Source of the DNA: Serripes groenlandicus
Lineage: Eukaryota > Mollusca > Bivalvia > Cardiida > Cardiidae
Reading direction: 5' to 3'
Assembly: GCA_031761405.1 (NCBI GenBank)
Contig: JASEVX010000006.1
Coordinates: forward strand, 29,672,883-29,736,882
DNA: 64,000 nucleotides
Of this stretch, positions 40,076 to 51,325 are shown one piece after another. The notes below the pieces were generated by a model that ran no database searches, was not told the DNA's origin, and worked only from the letters and a program-made list of their open reading frames with translations. The position numbers were made by a program, and so were the translations under genes. The first letter of the stretch is position 1; every line of letters starts with the position of its first letter.

Positions 40076-40383
40076 CGTCTGAAAGAATGTTGGCCAAGCT
40101 GGGGCAAAAGGAGAAATTGGCGACCGACAGAGTCTATATGTGAGAAAGGGATAATTGAATTTTTAAGATTACAGAAAAAGAACAATCTACATTATTATCA
40201 GAATACCAATTAAATTTAGTAAAGCATGTCAAGTGATGAGATTAAATTGTAGAAATATTGTTATGTTTCATGTTTGTGGGTTATTGCCTTTTCTTGATGC
40301 TGGTAATCAGGGGAAGATTCAAGCTGCATTGTATGCAATGTCACAATCAATTACACAAATATATCATAGGCCATGCCAATTAA

Positions 40384-40538
40384 TGCTTTCCCACATACAA
40401 CAAATCTGCAAAACATATTGGCAAAAAATGTGAAAAATCTCCATAAATGAGAGTTTAATTATTAAATAGAGTTGAAAACATTGTGGCAAAAGTCAGCTGC
40501 TGCAGAGGCATCAGAAAATGGCTGTATGTGGGAAAGGG
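40384..40538 (+). mobile_element. TTAA-MITE copy, centre deleted, 155 bp
   Basis: TTAA at 40380-40383 and 40539-40542. The left box and the central hairpin are missing; the right arm GCTGCTGCAGAGGC is intact. Confidence 0.88.
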
Positions 40539-40555
40539 TTAAGAGTAGGTCGTTC

Positions 40556-41420
40556 ATTATTAACCAGGTTTTCCAAAGGAAAAATCTGGTTATTAGTTTG
40601 GCGAAGTCGGCGGGCGTGCCGGCGTCAACTTTCCTTGTCCGGACCATAACTTTGCCATGCATAGAGATATTTTCAAATAACTTGGCATAAACATGCACCA
40701 TATATCAAGACGATGTGCCAAATGCAAAAAAATCTGTAGATTCAAGGTCAAGGTCACAGTGATAAGAAATAGACTTTAATTGAACCTTTCTTGTCCGGAC
40801 CATAACTTTGTCATGCATAGAGATATTTTCAAATAACTTGGCACAAGCATGCACCATATCAAGACGATGTGCCAAATGCAAAAAAAAATCTGTAGATTCA
40901 AGGTCAAGGTCACAGTGATAAGAAATAGACTTTAATTGAACTTTTCTTGTCCGGACCATAACTGTGTCATGCATAGAGATATTTTCAAATAACTTGGCAC
41001 AAATATGAACTATATCAATATGATGTGTCACATGCAAAACTTTTGTCTGTAGCTTCAAGGTCAAGGTCACAGTGACAACAAATAGACATCAGTTGAACTT
41101 TTCTTGTCCGGACAATAACTTTTTCATCCAGAGATATTTTCAAATAGCTTGGAACAGATATACACCATATCAAGACGCTGTGTCATATGCACAATTTATG
41201 TGTTTAGCTTCCAGGTCAAGGTCTTTAGCTTCTAGGTCAAGGTCACAGTGACAGAAAATATACTTTACTTGAACTTTTTTTGTTCAGACCATAACTTTAC
41301 CATGCATATAGATATTTTCAAATAACTTCGCGCAAATATGCTCCATATTAAATAACTTGGCAATTTAAAAGAATATAGCATAGATATGAGTAAGTTTCAT
41401 AACCTCGGGCCCTGGATCTA
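40556..41420 (+). mobile_element. Hairpin-capped tandem-core element
   Basis: 5' stem CCAGGTTTTCCaaaGGAAAAATCTGG. The core has about five units of about 160-170 bp with CTTGTCCGGACCATAACTTTG, AGATATTTTCAAATAACTTGG and GGTCAAGGTCACAGTG. The 3' end is not clear. Minus-strand frames (40705-41070) are products of the array. Confidence 0.6.
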
Positions 41421-42466
41421 GCCTGTTTGCAAAGGCATAAACGCGTTACTATCAAGTAAAGGGTTAAGGCAGATCACTGATTATCAACCTGGCATTAGGG
41501 ATCCTAAAATGTTGCTTAATATCTGTTATCTTTTATATGTTCTTAATAAATGAGGCCATCAACACACGATTGACTGTATTGAACTGATATTTGTTAGATA
41601 AAATTATGATATATTTAATTGACAAAGTAATTATGATTATTCATCAATAGAAATATTCCCTGTTACTTGAATTACTAGCTTTGATTAACTATTAACAGAA
41701 AGATTTGACAGATCTGTTAATTCTTAATCAAACATCTTCCATTATAGAAAACCTGGTTTCATGGAATTTCCATGTCTTGTATAATATTTTATTTTAGAAA
41801 GCAGAAGTTTTGTTTTCAATATGATAGTATTTCAGTTACATTGTAGTGGTTGAAAACGGCGTTAAGCCCTGATCAATCAATCAATCAATCAACATTGTGG
41901 TGGCAAGTCTACTAATACCGATGTGTGATCTCTGGCTGTGTTGGTATGGCAGTGGTTCAGATGCCTAGCATGAACAGGCCAAATGAAAAAAATTCAAGCA
42001 AGCTTTATATCATACATCATAACATTTAGCTCTTCTGAGCAGGAGGTAATTGGGCTATTTGCAATTATGATTGTAACCTCCTACGTCTGTCCGGCCGTTC
42101 AGATCTTGTTCTGAATCTAGGGCTCGAATTTGAAAATAATATGGCACAAATGAGTCATAAGGTTATTCTCTGCCATAACAATTCAAACCTTTCTGATCTA
42201 TTCAGAAGAACTTGGTCTCCAAGGGGCAGATTTCATTTTCCTTATATTTAGTTTAAGTAAAACATTCTTGTCAATTATTTGGCACAAAAGTTCTTTGGTT
42301 GACCCTCTAACAAGATTTTTCAAGTTATTTGGAAATGTTGAAAAACATGGCAATACTAGATTTCTTTATATAGTTATAATACAAATTAAAAACATTACAT
42401 TATTTCTCCAAGACCACTGGTTTGATTAGAAAACAAATGTGGCACAAATATTCCTTCATACATGCT
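41421..42466. other. No gene; SINE tail and repeat-core fragments
   Basis: 41848-41893 is a SINE family 1 tail (GAAAACGGCGTTAAGCCC, then (ATCA)n). 42028-42460 begins TTAGCTCTTCTGAGCAGG with a weak hairpin (GGAGGTAAT...TAACCTCC) and TGTCCGGCCG, resembling an AGCTCAC-type element core. The rest is unrecognised. Confidence 0.5.
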
Positions 42467-42479
42467 TCCTTGTAAGATG

Positions 42480-42756
42480 ACCCGGCCGGGTAGCTCAATT
42501 GGTAGCGTATCTGACTCGTGATCTGGAGGTCACAGGTTCGATACCCGGTTGCGGCGACATTCTTTCGGGCGATGTTTTCCATTGCCTCTCACCTCTGATC
42601 TATGTGAGAAAGTAGTCAGTGGCTTCGAAAGAATGTTGTGTAAGTACTGGTGTGGGAAAGCCAGGAAAACATGGGTAGGTGCACTGACCGCCGTGATATG
42701 ACCAAAGCTGTTGAAAGCGGCGTTAAACTCCAAACAAACAAAACAAACAAAACAAA
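42480..42756 (+). mobile_element. tRNA-derived SINE, family 1, full length with duplication
   Basis: A box TAGCTCAATTGG (42491-42502) and B box GGTTCGATACC (42535-42545) form the head. The body includes GTACTGGTGTGGGAAAGCC. The tail is (ACAAA)n. A perfect 13-bp flanking duplication TCCTTGTAAGATG lies at 42467-42479 and 42757-42769. Head similarity to tRNA is enough for polymerase III boxes but the body shows it is a retroposon, not a tRNA gene. Confidence 0.95.
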
Positions 42757-42844
42757 TCCTTGTAAGATGGTGTTTAATGGGAACCAACATAAACATGCTT
42801 ACACAATCTACATGTGGAAAAAGGGGTTAAAGTGTTACATTTAA

Positions 42845-43066
42845 GCCACTTTCCCACTTGCAGACACATTTTGAAGCCTCTGCATCAGACAACTTTTAAA
42901 AACATTGTGACAAAAGAATAAATTGCTCATAATGAGCAATTTCTCCCTTTGCCACAATGTTTTCAACTGTATTACATAATTATATTTTCATTTGCATACA
43001 TTTTCTATATGTTTGCCTTGATGTTTTCAAAATTATCTGCTGCAGATTTGTTATATGTGGGAAAGA
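42845..43066 (-). mobile_element. TTAA-MITE copy, older type, 222 bp
   Basis: TTAA at 42841-42844; the right flank GTAA is mutated. The central palindrome AATTGCTCataatGAGCAATT is fully paired. Confidence 0.88.
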
Positions 43067-43255
43067 GTAAATAACATGCATCAACCTTTTGGCGTATTTG
43101 TTCTATCAAACCTGTCTGAAACATCACATTGTTTAACTAGTGTGATGATGGCACTAAAACTATAACAAATTAATCTCTACTCAGAATATATGTGCTGAAG
43201 TATCCGATTGGTCAGAAGCAAATCTTTTCTCGAAATTGACCAATCAGAAGTCTTA

Positions 43256-43467
43256 TTTACGACAATTCTGCAGCAGACGACTTTGAACATATTTTGTCAA
43301 TACATAGAAAATCTCCATAATTGAATGGATAACCTATGACAAAAAGTGGAAAACATTGTGGCAAAAGGAGAAATTGCACGTTTTGTGCAATTTCTTCTTT
43401 TGTCACAATGTTTTCAAAAAGCCGTCTGCTGCGGAGGCGTCAGAAAACATCTATATGAGGGAAAGGG
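43256..43467 (+). mobile_element. TTAA-MITE copy lacking its outer left end
   Basis: It starts at TACGACAATTCTGCAG without CCCTTTCCC. The right TTAA is at 43468-43471. Central hairpin AC/GT type. Confidence 0.9.
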
Positions 43468-43471
43468 TTAA

Positions 43472-44260
43472 GAGTTTTATAGCTTCGGGCACTGATGGTT
43501 CATTGTGTACTGATGAATAGCAGCACAATATCATGTTTGTTGCTGCATGTAAACGAAACATCCGTTTAATTCGACATGGTAAACATTTTCTACAACATCT
43601 CTCCCTTCTGAAAAACACAAAATGGTTAGTCTCTCAATCAAAAAGAAGGAAAACAGAGTTGGGGGGTCATTTTTGAGACTGGACTTTCGTATATATGCAT
43701 GATAGTCGATCAGAAATTTCTGTTTTATGTTATTGGAAGATAAGCTGAGTTTTGTGCAACTTGACAGTCCTGTAAGTAATTACATCATACTTTCCATTCA
43801 GCAAGAAGAGGGGAACGTAAAGTGCACAGGAAACAGACCTCTTGGAAGGTCGTAGCTGCAAGACAAGACATATTCATTATTCTGAGTTGTTCACGAAACA
43901 GGAGATGTGACACAGACGAAATTGCATAAGCCACCAACGGATGCAATGGACGTCTAACGTTCATGAATCTGAGGAAAAATAACATTCAGCTTGTGATGGT
44001 GAAATTCAAATTCACAGACCTGTCTTGAGTTAACATTGACCATCCATCATCTTAATGCTCTACTATGCTGGACTCTGCATTTTTGGCTTAACTCAACCAA
44101 ATGGGCAGTTACACTAGGTTATCTTAACTGGTATATCATAACGACAGCGGAGTTTATTTTTTATAGATGTTGTATAGATGACGTAGTAAGCAGTTTTCAG
44201 TGCATCATACAAACTTAATCTTGACTATGAGATAGAGTAATCCACAATTTTATGAATTTT
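43472..44260. other. No recognised feature
   Basis: This is one of the few long unique-looking stretches. Two short frames (43785-43985 minus, 44036-44218 plus) have no domain features. Confidence 0.5.
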
Positions 44261-44823
44261 TATTATCCCTCGCTTTTTCGAAGAAAAAAGGGGGGTTATT
44301 AATTTGGGTTTGTCCGTCCGTCCGTCCGTCCGTCTGTCTGTCACACTTCGTTTCCGTTCAATAACTGCCACAAATGTTAACCGTTTTTTTTTCAAACTTG
44401 GTAACAAGGTTAAATGCCGTAAGGGCTAGGCCAAGTTTGATCGTCACTCTCTGCAGACTTTATTCAGTGGAGTTATGGCCGCTTATTTAACAAAAAATGT
44501 TGTTTGTTGCTGTTTCTGTGCAATAACTGCCACAAATGTGAACCGTTTTTTTTTCTAACTTGGTAACAAGGTTAAATGCCTTAAGGGCTGGGCTAAGTTC
44601 GATCATCACTTTCGGTGGAGTTATTGCCCCTTATTTAACAAAAAATGTCTTTTGTTGCTGTTTCCGTGCAATAACTGCCACAAATGTGAACCATTTTTTT
44701 TCAAACTTGGTAACAAGGTTAAATGCCTTAACAGCTAGGCTAAGTTTGATCGTCACTTTCAGCGGATTTTATTCCTACAATATTCCCTGCAAGTAGGGGA
44801 TATAAATTTCATGAATTTGCTTG
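44261..44823 (+). mobile_element. Hairpin-capped tandem-core element, 563 bp
   Basis: 5' stem ATCCCTCGCTTTTTCGaagAAAAAAGGGGGG, then a (GTCC)n tract. Three units of about 175 bp share AATAACTGCCACAAATG and ACTTGGTAACAAGGTTAAATG. The 3' end is AAATTTCATGAATTT, one base, then CTTG at 44820-44823. Confidence 0.68.
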
Positions 44824-45725
44824 TTCTACCTCATTCTTTGATTATTATGCCACTGTTTTTCAATGACATGTTGAATATTTCGATGGAATTTGATTAAAAT
44901 GATTGGAAAATAACATAACATTTTATGTCTGAGGTGTGAAGAGTACGTATCCCTTGATTCAAATTACCAAAATTATAATATAATGGTTGTAATGCATTGC
45001 TCAAGTCGAATCTGCTCTTGTCTTAACCCTTTACCACTTGCAGATGCATTTATGCATTCCTTAAGTAATTTAAGAATTTCTTTTCACATAGAATCATTTA
45101 GTTTTATTTGCTTCTACAAAAGAAAGAGTGCACAATTATGTATTTTCTCTAATTTCTTTTAGCATTAGCCCCAAGTACGCATAAGAATTACATAGGATTA
45201 GTAATTACAATGTGTAAGTGTGAAAGTCGCTGATTACATGAAACAGTTGAGAATCAAATCACTCTGAATTTCGTGTTGAAACAATGGAAATCGTCACAAA
45301 AATAGGTTTTATATTGCATGATCAATTTTCTCAGGTCTCATTTTCAACGGTGATAATAAAACCTGGGAGTTGCTGTAAGTCTTTGCTTACCATTTATTTG
45401 GATTTATTGATTGATTAAGCGCTTGATATAACCAATTTTGGAAGTTGTGATCGCAGTCGAATCATTTGTTTTCGAAGTTGAAGCACTTCCCGGTAGCTTA
45501 TACAAGTGATAAATTTGGTGCAAGCTGTCGAAAGAGGGATTATGTTTGTGAGTTTTGTTTTGTGTGAAGTACTGAAGAGTTGATCAATCATTGTGACGGA
45601 TTCCCTTACCTACATTCCAGAAAAAACCCGATTCCTAGAAATAAAGCCATTAACCCATTACCCATAGTGCTATTTTAGGTTTACATAAATTTAAAACGTT
45701 TGAATTATATGGATGAAAAATGTTA
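44824..45725. other. No gene; one MITE fragment
   Basis: 45022-45060 (TTAACCCTTTACCACTTGCAG) is a left-end fragment of the older MITE type. The rest shows nothing recognisable. Confidence 0.45.
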
Positions 45726-45925
45726 CCCTTTCCCACCTGCAGACACATTATGTCTAAATGTATCTGCAGCAGAAAACATTTGACAACTGAAGAAATTGCT
45801 CATCATATTGTCACAATATTTTCAACATTATGCAATAATCACACAATCATTCATAGAGATTTTCCATAATATTGCCGGAAGTTTTCTTAGAAATCTGCTT
45901 CAGACTTTTTGTATTTCGCAAAGGT
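45726..45925 (-). mobile_element. MITE copy, older type, 200 bp
   Basis: CCCTTTCCCACCTGCAGACAC at the left and TATTTCGCAAAGG at the right, with TTAA at 45926-45929. The left target is GTTA. Confidence 0.75.
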
Positions 45926-45929
45926 TTAA

Positions 45930-46290
45930 GACTGCAAGCTTGATTAAGACTGTGGCAAGGTCGCAGCAAGATAGCAGTCACAATCATAATAAGTTTGTCA
46001 CTAACTTATTTAGGTATACTGTTAGATTGCCATTTGAATATTCGGAATCTTAACTGTAAGCATGCTCAAGGTTGCCAAACCGTATAAAAAGTGTGCAAGT
46101 TCTCAAGATTGTGCAAGCTTGTAAGGTTGCAATTGGAACAGTAGCAATCTTAATTGCAATCTTGAAACATTGCGTATCCATTACAAGATTGTGCAGGTCG
46201 CAAACTTACTGTGTGTTTAAGGATACAAAAGCTTGCAAGGTTGCTAGGTTGTTCAAGCTTTCAATTGGAACAATAGCAATCCAAAGATAC
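45930..46290. repeat. CAAG/TTGC-rich low-order repeat patch
   Basis: Words such as GCAAG, AAGATTG, AAGGTTGC, TTGCAATTGGAACA and AGCAATC recur many times. Two longer near-copies stand out: TTGCAATTGGAACAGTAGCAAT at about 46127 and TTTCAATTGGAACAATAGCAAT at about 46258. No regular period; the open frames here are repeat products. Confidence 0.55.
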
Positions 46291-46336
46291 TCATTCATGA
46301 GCTTCATTTAACTGTGTTATGATTGCACAACTTTAA

Positions 46337-46548
46337 CCATTTATCACACACTAAATTTGCAGCAGATATCTTAAATAATCTGGAGAATATATGGAAAATA
46401 TATTTATACAAAAATTTAGTTTTATAATTTATATAGAGTTGAAAACATTGAGATAGAAGGAGAAAATGCTCATTATGAACAAATTCTCCTTTAGCCAAAA
46501 TATTTTCAAAATTGGTCTCCTGCAGATGCGTCTATATGTGTAAAATGG
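46337..46548 (+). mobile_element. TTAA-MITE copy, diverged, 212 bp
   Basis: TTAA at 46333-46336 and 46549-46552. Termini CCATTTATCAC and GTAAAATGG are worn. The centre GAGAAAATGCTCattatgaacaaATTCTC is still largely paired. Confidence 0.8.
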
Positions 46549-46552
46549 TTAA

Positions 46553-47117
46553 TAGAAAATATTTTGCTGAAAATATGGATTTACATCCAAAAGCATATTG
46601 CAAAATTTCTTTAAAAAAAAAATGCATTAATTTCCGGATATATATATATATTCACTATAAATCACTGAATAAAAGTTAACCTATGAAGTGTTTCCAAACC
46701 AATTTATGGTCATTTCTGAGAAAAATTCGGTGCTGGTTAAGCTCATTTTAATGTTTATTCTCTCTGCATTTAATCATAAGTATGTGTAGAAATATTATTT
46801 ACAAGTCACTATGTCTTGTTAAAAGTGTCCAAATGTCATTCTTTCTCATAATCTTCGTGAAAGTTCATCAGAACAATTTTATCTCCATCAAATTTCAGTC
46901 ATGTTCAAAATTTGGTTATGCGAGGTCAAATACTATGTCAGTAGGTCAAATTTTAGAAAAACATTGTTAAAACTTTTGAGGCCGTAGTTTTCATCCAATC
47001 TTTTTTATTAGATCATTCATCTGAATTAAATCTTGATCATGTTTGAAATTGGGTCATAAGTGATCAAAAACTATTAGATGACAAGGTCAAATGTTAGGAC
47101 AACCGTGGTCATATCTT
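46553..47117. other. No gene; repeat-core fragment
   Basis: 46900-47110 (GTCATGTTCAAAATTTGG, AGGTCAAATACTATG) resembles the core of the element at 47118-48490. An AT microsatellite lies near 46640. Confidence 0.45.
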
Positions 47118-48490
47118 TAGCTCCCCTGTGCACGAAGTGCTCAAGGTGAGCTTTTTATACCCCCAAAAAACAAAGTTTTGGGGGGTGTATAATTATAGGA
47201 GTCACTGTGTCGGTCGGTTGGTTGGTCGGAAGCCATATTTTGTCTGGCCTATTTCTTACAAACCACTGGGTGGAATTCAATAAAAGTTTACATGAAGCTT
47301 CTATACCAAGAGGAGATGTGCATATCCTAAAGGGGTTACAATTGCATGATATTTCACAGAGTTATGGCCCTTTTACTTATTAAGTAGTTGGTCATATTCT
47401 GTCCATATTTTGTCCGGCCTATTTCTTACAAACCACTAAGTGGAATTCAATAAAATTATACATGCAGCTTCTATACCAAGAGGAGATGTGCATATCCTAA
47501 AGGGGTTACAATTGCATGATATTTTACAGAGTTATGGCCCTTTTACTTATTAAGTTGTTGGTCATATTTTGTCCAGTCATATTTTGTCCGGCCTATTTCT
47601 TACAAACCACTCGGTGGAATTCAATAACAATTTACATGAAGCTTCTATACCAAGAGGAGATGTGCATACCCTAAAGGTCTTACAATTGCATGTTATTTTA
47701 CAGAGTTATGGCCCTTTTACTTATTAAGTTGTTGGTCATATTTTGTCCGGCCTATTTTTTACAAACCACTGGGTGGAATTCAATAACATTTTACATGAAG
47801 CTTCTATACCAAGAGGAGATGTGCATATCATAAAGATTTTACAATTACATGTTACTTTACAGAGTTATGGCCCTTTTGTTGGTCAGTCGAAAGCCATATT
47901 TTGAGTCAAGGTGCTGTTTTGGGGGTATTTATCACCTTCAGTGATATTTCTAGTTTTATCACATTTTGTTTATCAACCGTCCATCACAATTGTCTTGTTA
48001 ACACTCTACAGGCAACATTTTACATTCAATCTTCATGAAAATGAATCAGAACTTAAATCTCCATCAAATCTTGGCCAAGTTTGAAACTGGATCATTTGAG
48101 GTTAAAAAGTAGGTCACAAGGTCAATTGAAGGAAAAGCGTGTCAACACACTAGAGGCATTATTTTTAATTTTAGCATGTTGAAACTTTGTCAGAATAATT
48201 GTCTTGATGATGTCTTGGCCAAGTTTGAAATTGGGTCATATGAGGTCAAAAACTAGGTCACAAGCTCAAATTGAAGGAATATCTTGTTTACACTCTGGAT
48301 GCCACATCTTTAGCATGTTGGTGTTCGCTCCGTGGCACTCTTATTTTCTCATATATTGGCCTGAAACTTGCAGAGAGCAAAAGCTTGTGGACACTCTAGT
48401 GTTAGTTAACCTGACCTCATTATGAGTTATTGTGATTGACTAATTAGTTGGCTTGTCAAATCTGATTGAATAACTCAGGTGGCCCTCTTG
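47118..48490 (+). mobile_element. Hairpin-capped element (AGCTCAC type) hosting a second one
   Basis: The 5' end TTAGCTCCCCTGTGCACGAAGTGC is followed at 47156 by another element, and the host resumes at about 47954 (TTTATCACATTTTG). Its core has GTTAACACTCTACAGGC and AATTGGGTCATATGAGGTC. The 3' end is CTCAGGTGGCCCTCTTG. Confidence 0.65.
47156..47953 (+). mobile_element. Hairpin-capped tandem-core element, 798 bp, nested
   Basis: 5' stem TATACCCCCAAAAAACaaaGTTTTGGGGGGTGTATA. The core has four units of about 175 bp (TTTGTCCGGCCTATTTCTTAC, ACCAAGAGGAGATGTGCAT, AGAGTTATGGCCC). The 3' end is ATCACcttcaGTGATATTTCTAG, with CTAG at 47950-47953. It sits in a T-run of its host (AGCTTTTT | TTTATC), again with no duplication visible beyond T. 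Confidence 0.75.
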
Positions 48491-48692
48491 TCCAGATGTT
48501 GTATTTTTGTCTTCGAAGGTAATGATTCAATGAGTGAATTCTTATTTCCTCACAATAGTTCACTAGTAGTTTTTGTGGTACAATTTAAAATCCTATATTG
48601 AGATTTATACTTCTGATGTTGTTGGTACTATTTACAATTTAATTGTTGGACAAATGGTAGAAATAATGGAAATAACAATCTGGATAATTATA

Positions 48693-48912
48693 CCCTTTCC
48701 AACATACAGCTTTTCTGCTGAAGTCGCTTTTAAAAACATCTGGAGGAAAATATTGAAACTCGCTTTATATAAAAGTTTAGTTTTAGAATAGAGTTGAAAA
48801 CACTATGGCCAAAGGAGAAAATGCTCATTATGAGCATTTTCTTCTTTTGTCACAGTGTTTTAAAAAATCATGTGATGCAGAGGCTTCTGAAAGCGTCTGT
48901 ATGTTAGAAAGG
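48693..48912 (+). mobile_element. MITE copy, diverged
   Basis: CCCTTTCCAACATACAGC at the left. The central palindrome is ATGCTCattatGAGCAT. The right arm is CATGTGATGCAGAGGC and the end ATGTTAGAAAGG. Confidence 0.78.
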
Positions 48913-48988
48913 CTGAAACCTGATGTCAATATAATAATAGATGTGGTTGTCAGATAGACCTAATGTAATATGGTAAAAAGGGATATAA

Positions 48989-49169
48989 CCCTTTCTCACA
49001 CTGGCCACTGTCAGATTTTACACATTCAATATAAAAAGTTCTGAAGGACTGAGTTGCAGTTTTTGAAATCTTTGAAAAAGGTAGGAAATGCACATTTAGG
49101 ATATTGTTTCCTTTTCCCAAACTTTTTTGGGCACTCTGGTGCTAAGTCACTATTCTATGTAGGAAAGGG
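48989..49169. mobile_element. Eroded MITE
   Basis: CCCTTTCTCACACTGGCC and GTAGGAAAGGG termini remain. The interior is barely recognisable. Confidence 0.5.
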
Positions 49170-49526
49170 AAGAAAGATTGAATATTTTGTTGTGTTTTAA
49201 GGGCTAAATTAGTTTCTCCAATGATTTTTTATCATTCCTTGACAAATGATTGAAGTTGATGGCTGCATGGAGTGGTGTCACCATGGCAACAAAGTGAAGC
49301 CCCCAGTCTCTCTTGGGAACACATCATTTCCATGGCACCTGTCTGTCTCCGTAGTGACAGTGAGTTATGGTCTGATCAGGATGATGCCAGGCAATGTTTG
49401 ACAACAGAATTATCATAAATCTTAACTTGGAAACACAACTCTATTTGTTAGACCTAGCCTTTAAATCTATATTGTCAATGGAAACAGAGAAACTAGTATT
49501 GATACCAGATCTGTTTGAACATTATA
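49170..49526. other. No recognised feature
   Basis: Moderately balanced base composition around 49260-49400 (CACCATGGCAACAAAGTG, CATGGCACCTGTCTGTC), but no frame or repeat can be supported. Confidence 0.45.
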
Positions 49527-49656
49527 CAGTTGAACCTGGAATAGCTGTTCCCTGTCGATAGCGACCATACTTTAAGTTTCCCACATATTAATTTTCTGCC
49601 ATTAAAGACCAGATTGTTCACTTCCCATGGATGGTCTTTAAACACAGGTTTGACTG
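49527..49656 (+). mobile_element. Small TA-flanked MITE, 130 bp
   Basis: Ends CAGTTGAACCTG and CAGGTTTGACTG are inverted (10 of 12 positions). TA lies on both sides (49525-49526, 49657-49658), as expected of Tc1/mariner-type MITEs. A diverged end fragment (ACAGTCAAACTGGGG) is at about 18536. Confidence 0.7.
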
Positions 49657-49744
49657 TATATGTATATCATTTCTACTTTAAAATGTTAAATCATTGAAAA
49701 ATAACAACAGGTCTCTGGTTCAGTAGTTACAGTGCCCTTTTTGA

Positions 49745-49894
49745 GAGCTAGTCTGTTTTTCGAAGAAAAAAGGTGGGGCTTTGTGATACCCTTATGTACC
49801 AAGTCACATAACTCTGACTTTAAATTATTATCATGTAATCCCCCTTTTTCGACTTAGAAAAAAACAGACGAGCTTTGGCTTTGCAGTGCTCTTG
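49745..49894. mobile_element. Small inverted-repeat element with CTTG end
   Basis: AGCTAGTCTGTTTTTCGAAG on the left pairs with AAAAAACAGACGAGCT on the right, and the element closes with GTGCTCTTG. A left-arm fragment of a relative is at 23877. Confidence 0.55.
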
Positions 49895-51052
49895 TTGAGA
49901 GTATGAGGTTGCTGGTTTCAATACTAATCATGGTCACACAAAATACTTCAAAATTGGTAAACATTGCTTCAAATAAATTAGCGATGACTAAAATGGTAGG
50001 ACTTAACTTTTTCCGTTATAGAGAATACTTAAGATTCTGTAACGGCAGAAAGACGTTGTTTAAAATTGTTGTTGGAAAAAGGAGAAAGTGTGCACTAATT
50101 TAACTTATTTCTCTTCTTTTATATGCTGAAGACATTGGCGTGTCCCTTTATGAGCACAAATGTTGTTCCCTCTATAACTTGAGCATTATCAACCTTATTA
50201 GAAGTTCACAAAACTTGGTCAATATGTGTTTAGCAACACTATATCAACCAAGTTGCATTTACAGCCAGATTGCCCCAATGCAAAAATGGTTTTATCTTCT
50301 CACTAACTTGCACAATCCATATGCGATTTTTACCAAACTTGGTCAATATGTATCTGGGGATAAGATCTAGGCCAAGATCTCTTTGCAACCAGATAGCCCA
50401 TTTAGTCAAGCCAGAAGGTATTGCTCTTTAATTAGTGAAATTTTGACAAATGGCAAAAAGGGTATATCAGAATATATCGATTTCATGCTAGATTATAGCA
50501 CAGGTACACCAGAGTTGTCATCCCTTATTTTGTGAAATTTAAATGTTAGTAAAATGCATTATGATGTCATGATCAGATTTTCGAGGCATATGAACAGTGT
50601 AGAGTCATATCAGACTGTGCGAATGCACTGGTTGATCCGGATCTAGGATGGTCGCAAATACCTTAAGAAAATGGTTGTTTTAAGCAGATTGCCAAACCAA
50701 TTGTTTACCTATTTTCGCAATACTTAACAGAAAGAGACAATAACTATTATTTTTAGGATGGTGTTGTTCCTGTCGTCAGTATGTCTGTCTTTAATTTATA
50801 CTGGTGAGCCTATAGAATTCATCTGTTTCTTTTCTTAATATAGGAGATTGATCTAGTGTTACTGCATGAGGCTTTTTAAATTAACAGTCCCTGTGCACTT
50901 CTGGAATAAGAACTGAAGGACATGGTGCATGTTCCTTACCTGTATAGTACCACTGATGATTTGAAACAATGGGAGCCTTTATTCTTGTTAAATTGTATTA
51001 TTGGGGTTTATGCAGTTTTCAACATTATTGTAGTTATATATCACTTACTCAT
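49895..51052. other. No gene; two related short segments
   Basis: AAACTTGGTCAATATGT occurs at about 50212 and 50336 in similar contexts, suggesting a worn tandem core of a hairpin-capped element. Nothing coding is supported. Confidence 0.4.
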
Positions 51053-51296
51053 GATCCCTTGGTAAACAAACCAGTACTAGGCTAGAAAATGTGCCTTGCT
51101 CAAGGATGCTCCACCATGAATGCCGCAACTGGGGATTGACCCCAGGACACCCGATTCCAAATTGACAACACTTACCACTTTACCACTTGGCGAGTTTGGA
51201 TTACTTCTTCTGACCATGGTGGAATGTCCTTGGCTAAGACACATTTCCCCGCTGTGACCATAACATGAATTAAATACTGTTGAAAATCACATTACG
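51053..51296 (-). mobile_element. SINE family 2
   Basis: It matches 15672-15910 along its length (GATCCCTTGGTAAACAAACC, GGTGGAATGTCCTTGGC, CATTTCCCCGCTGTGACC). tRNA-like boxes read on the minus strand, but the A-box region is more worn here. Confidence 0.65.
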
Positions 51297-51325
51297 TCCC
51301 AATACTAAAGAATTGTGTATACTTA

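Noticed and set aside
42480..42552. tRNA gene
   Set aside because: A and B boxes are present, but the sequence continues into a SINE body with tail and a 13-bp duplication. The same applies at 20060 and 28013.
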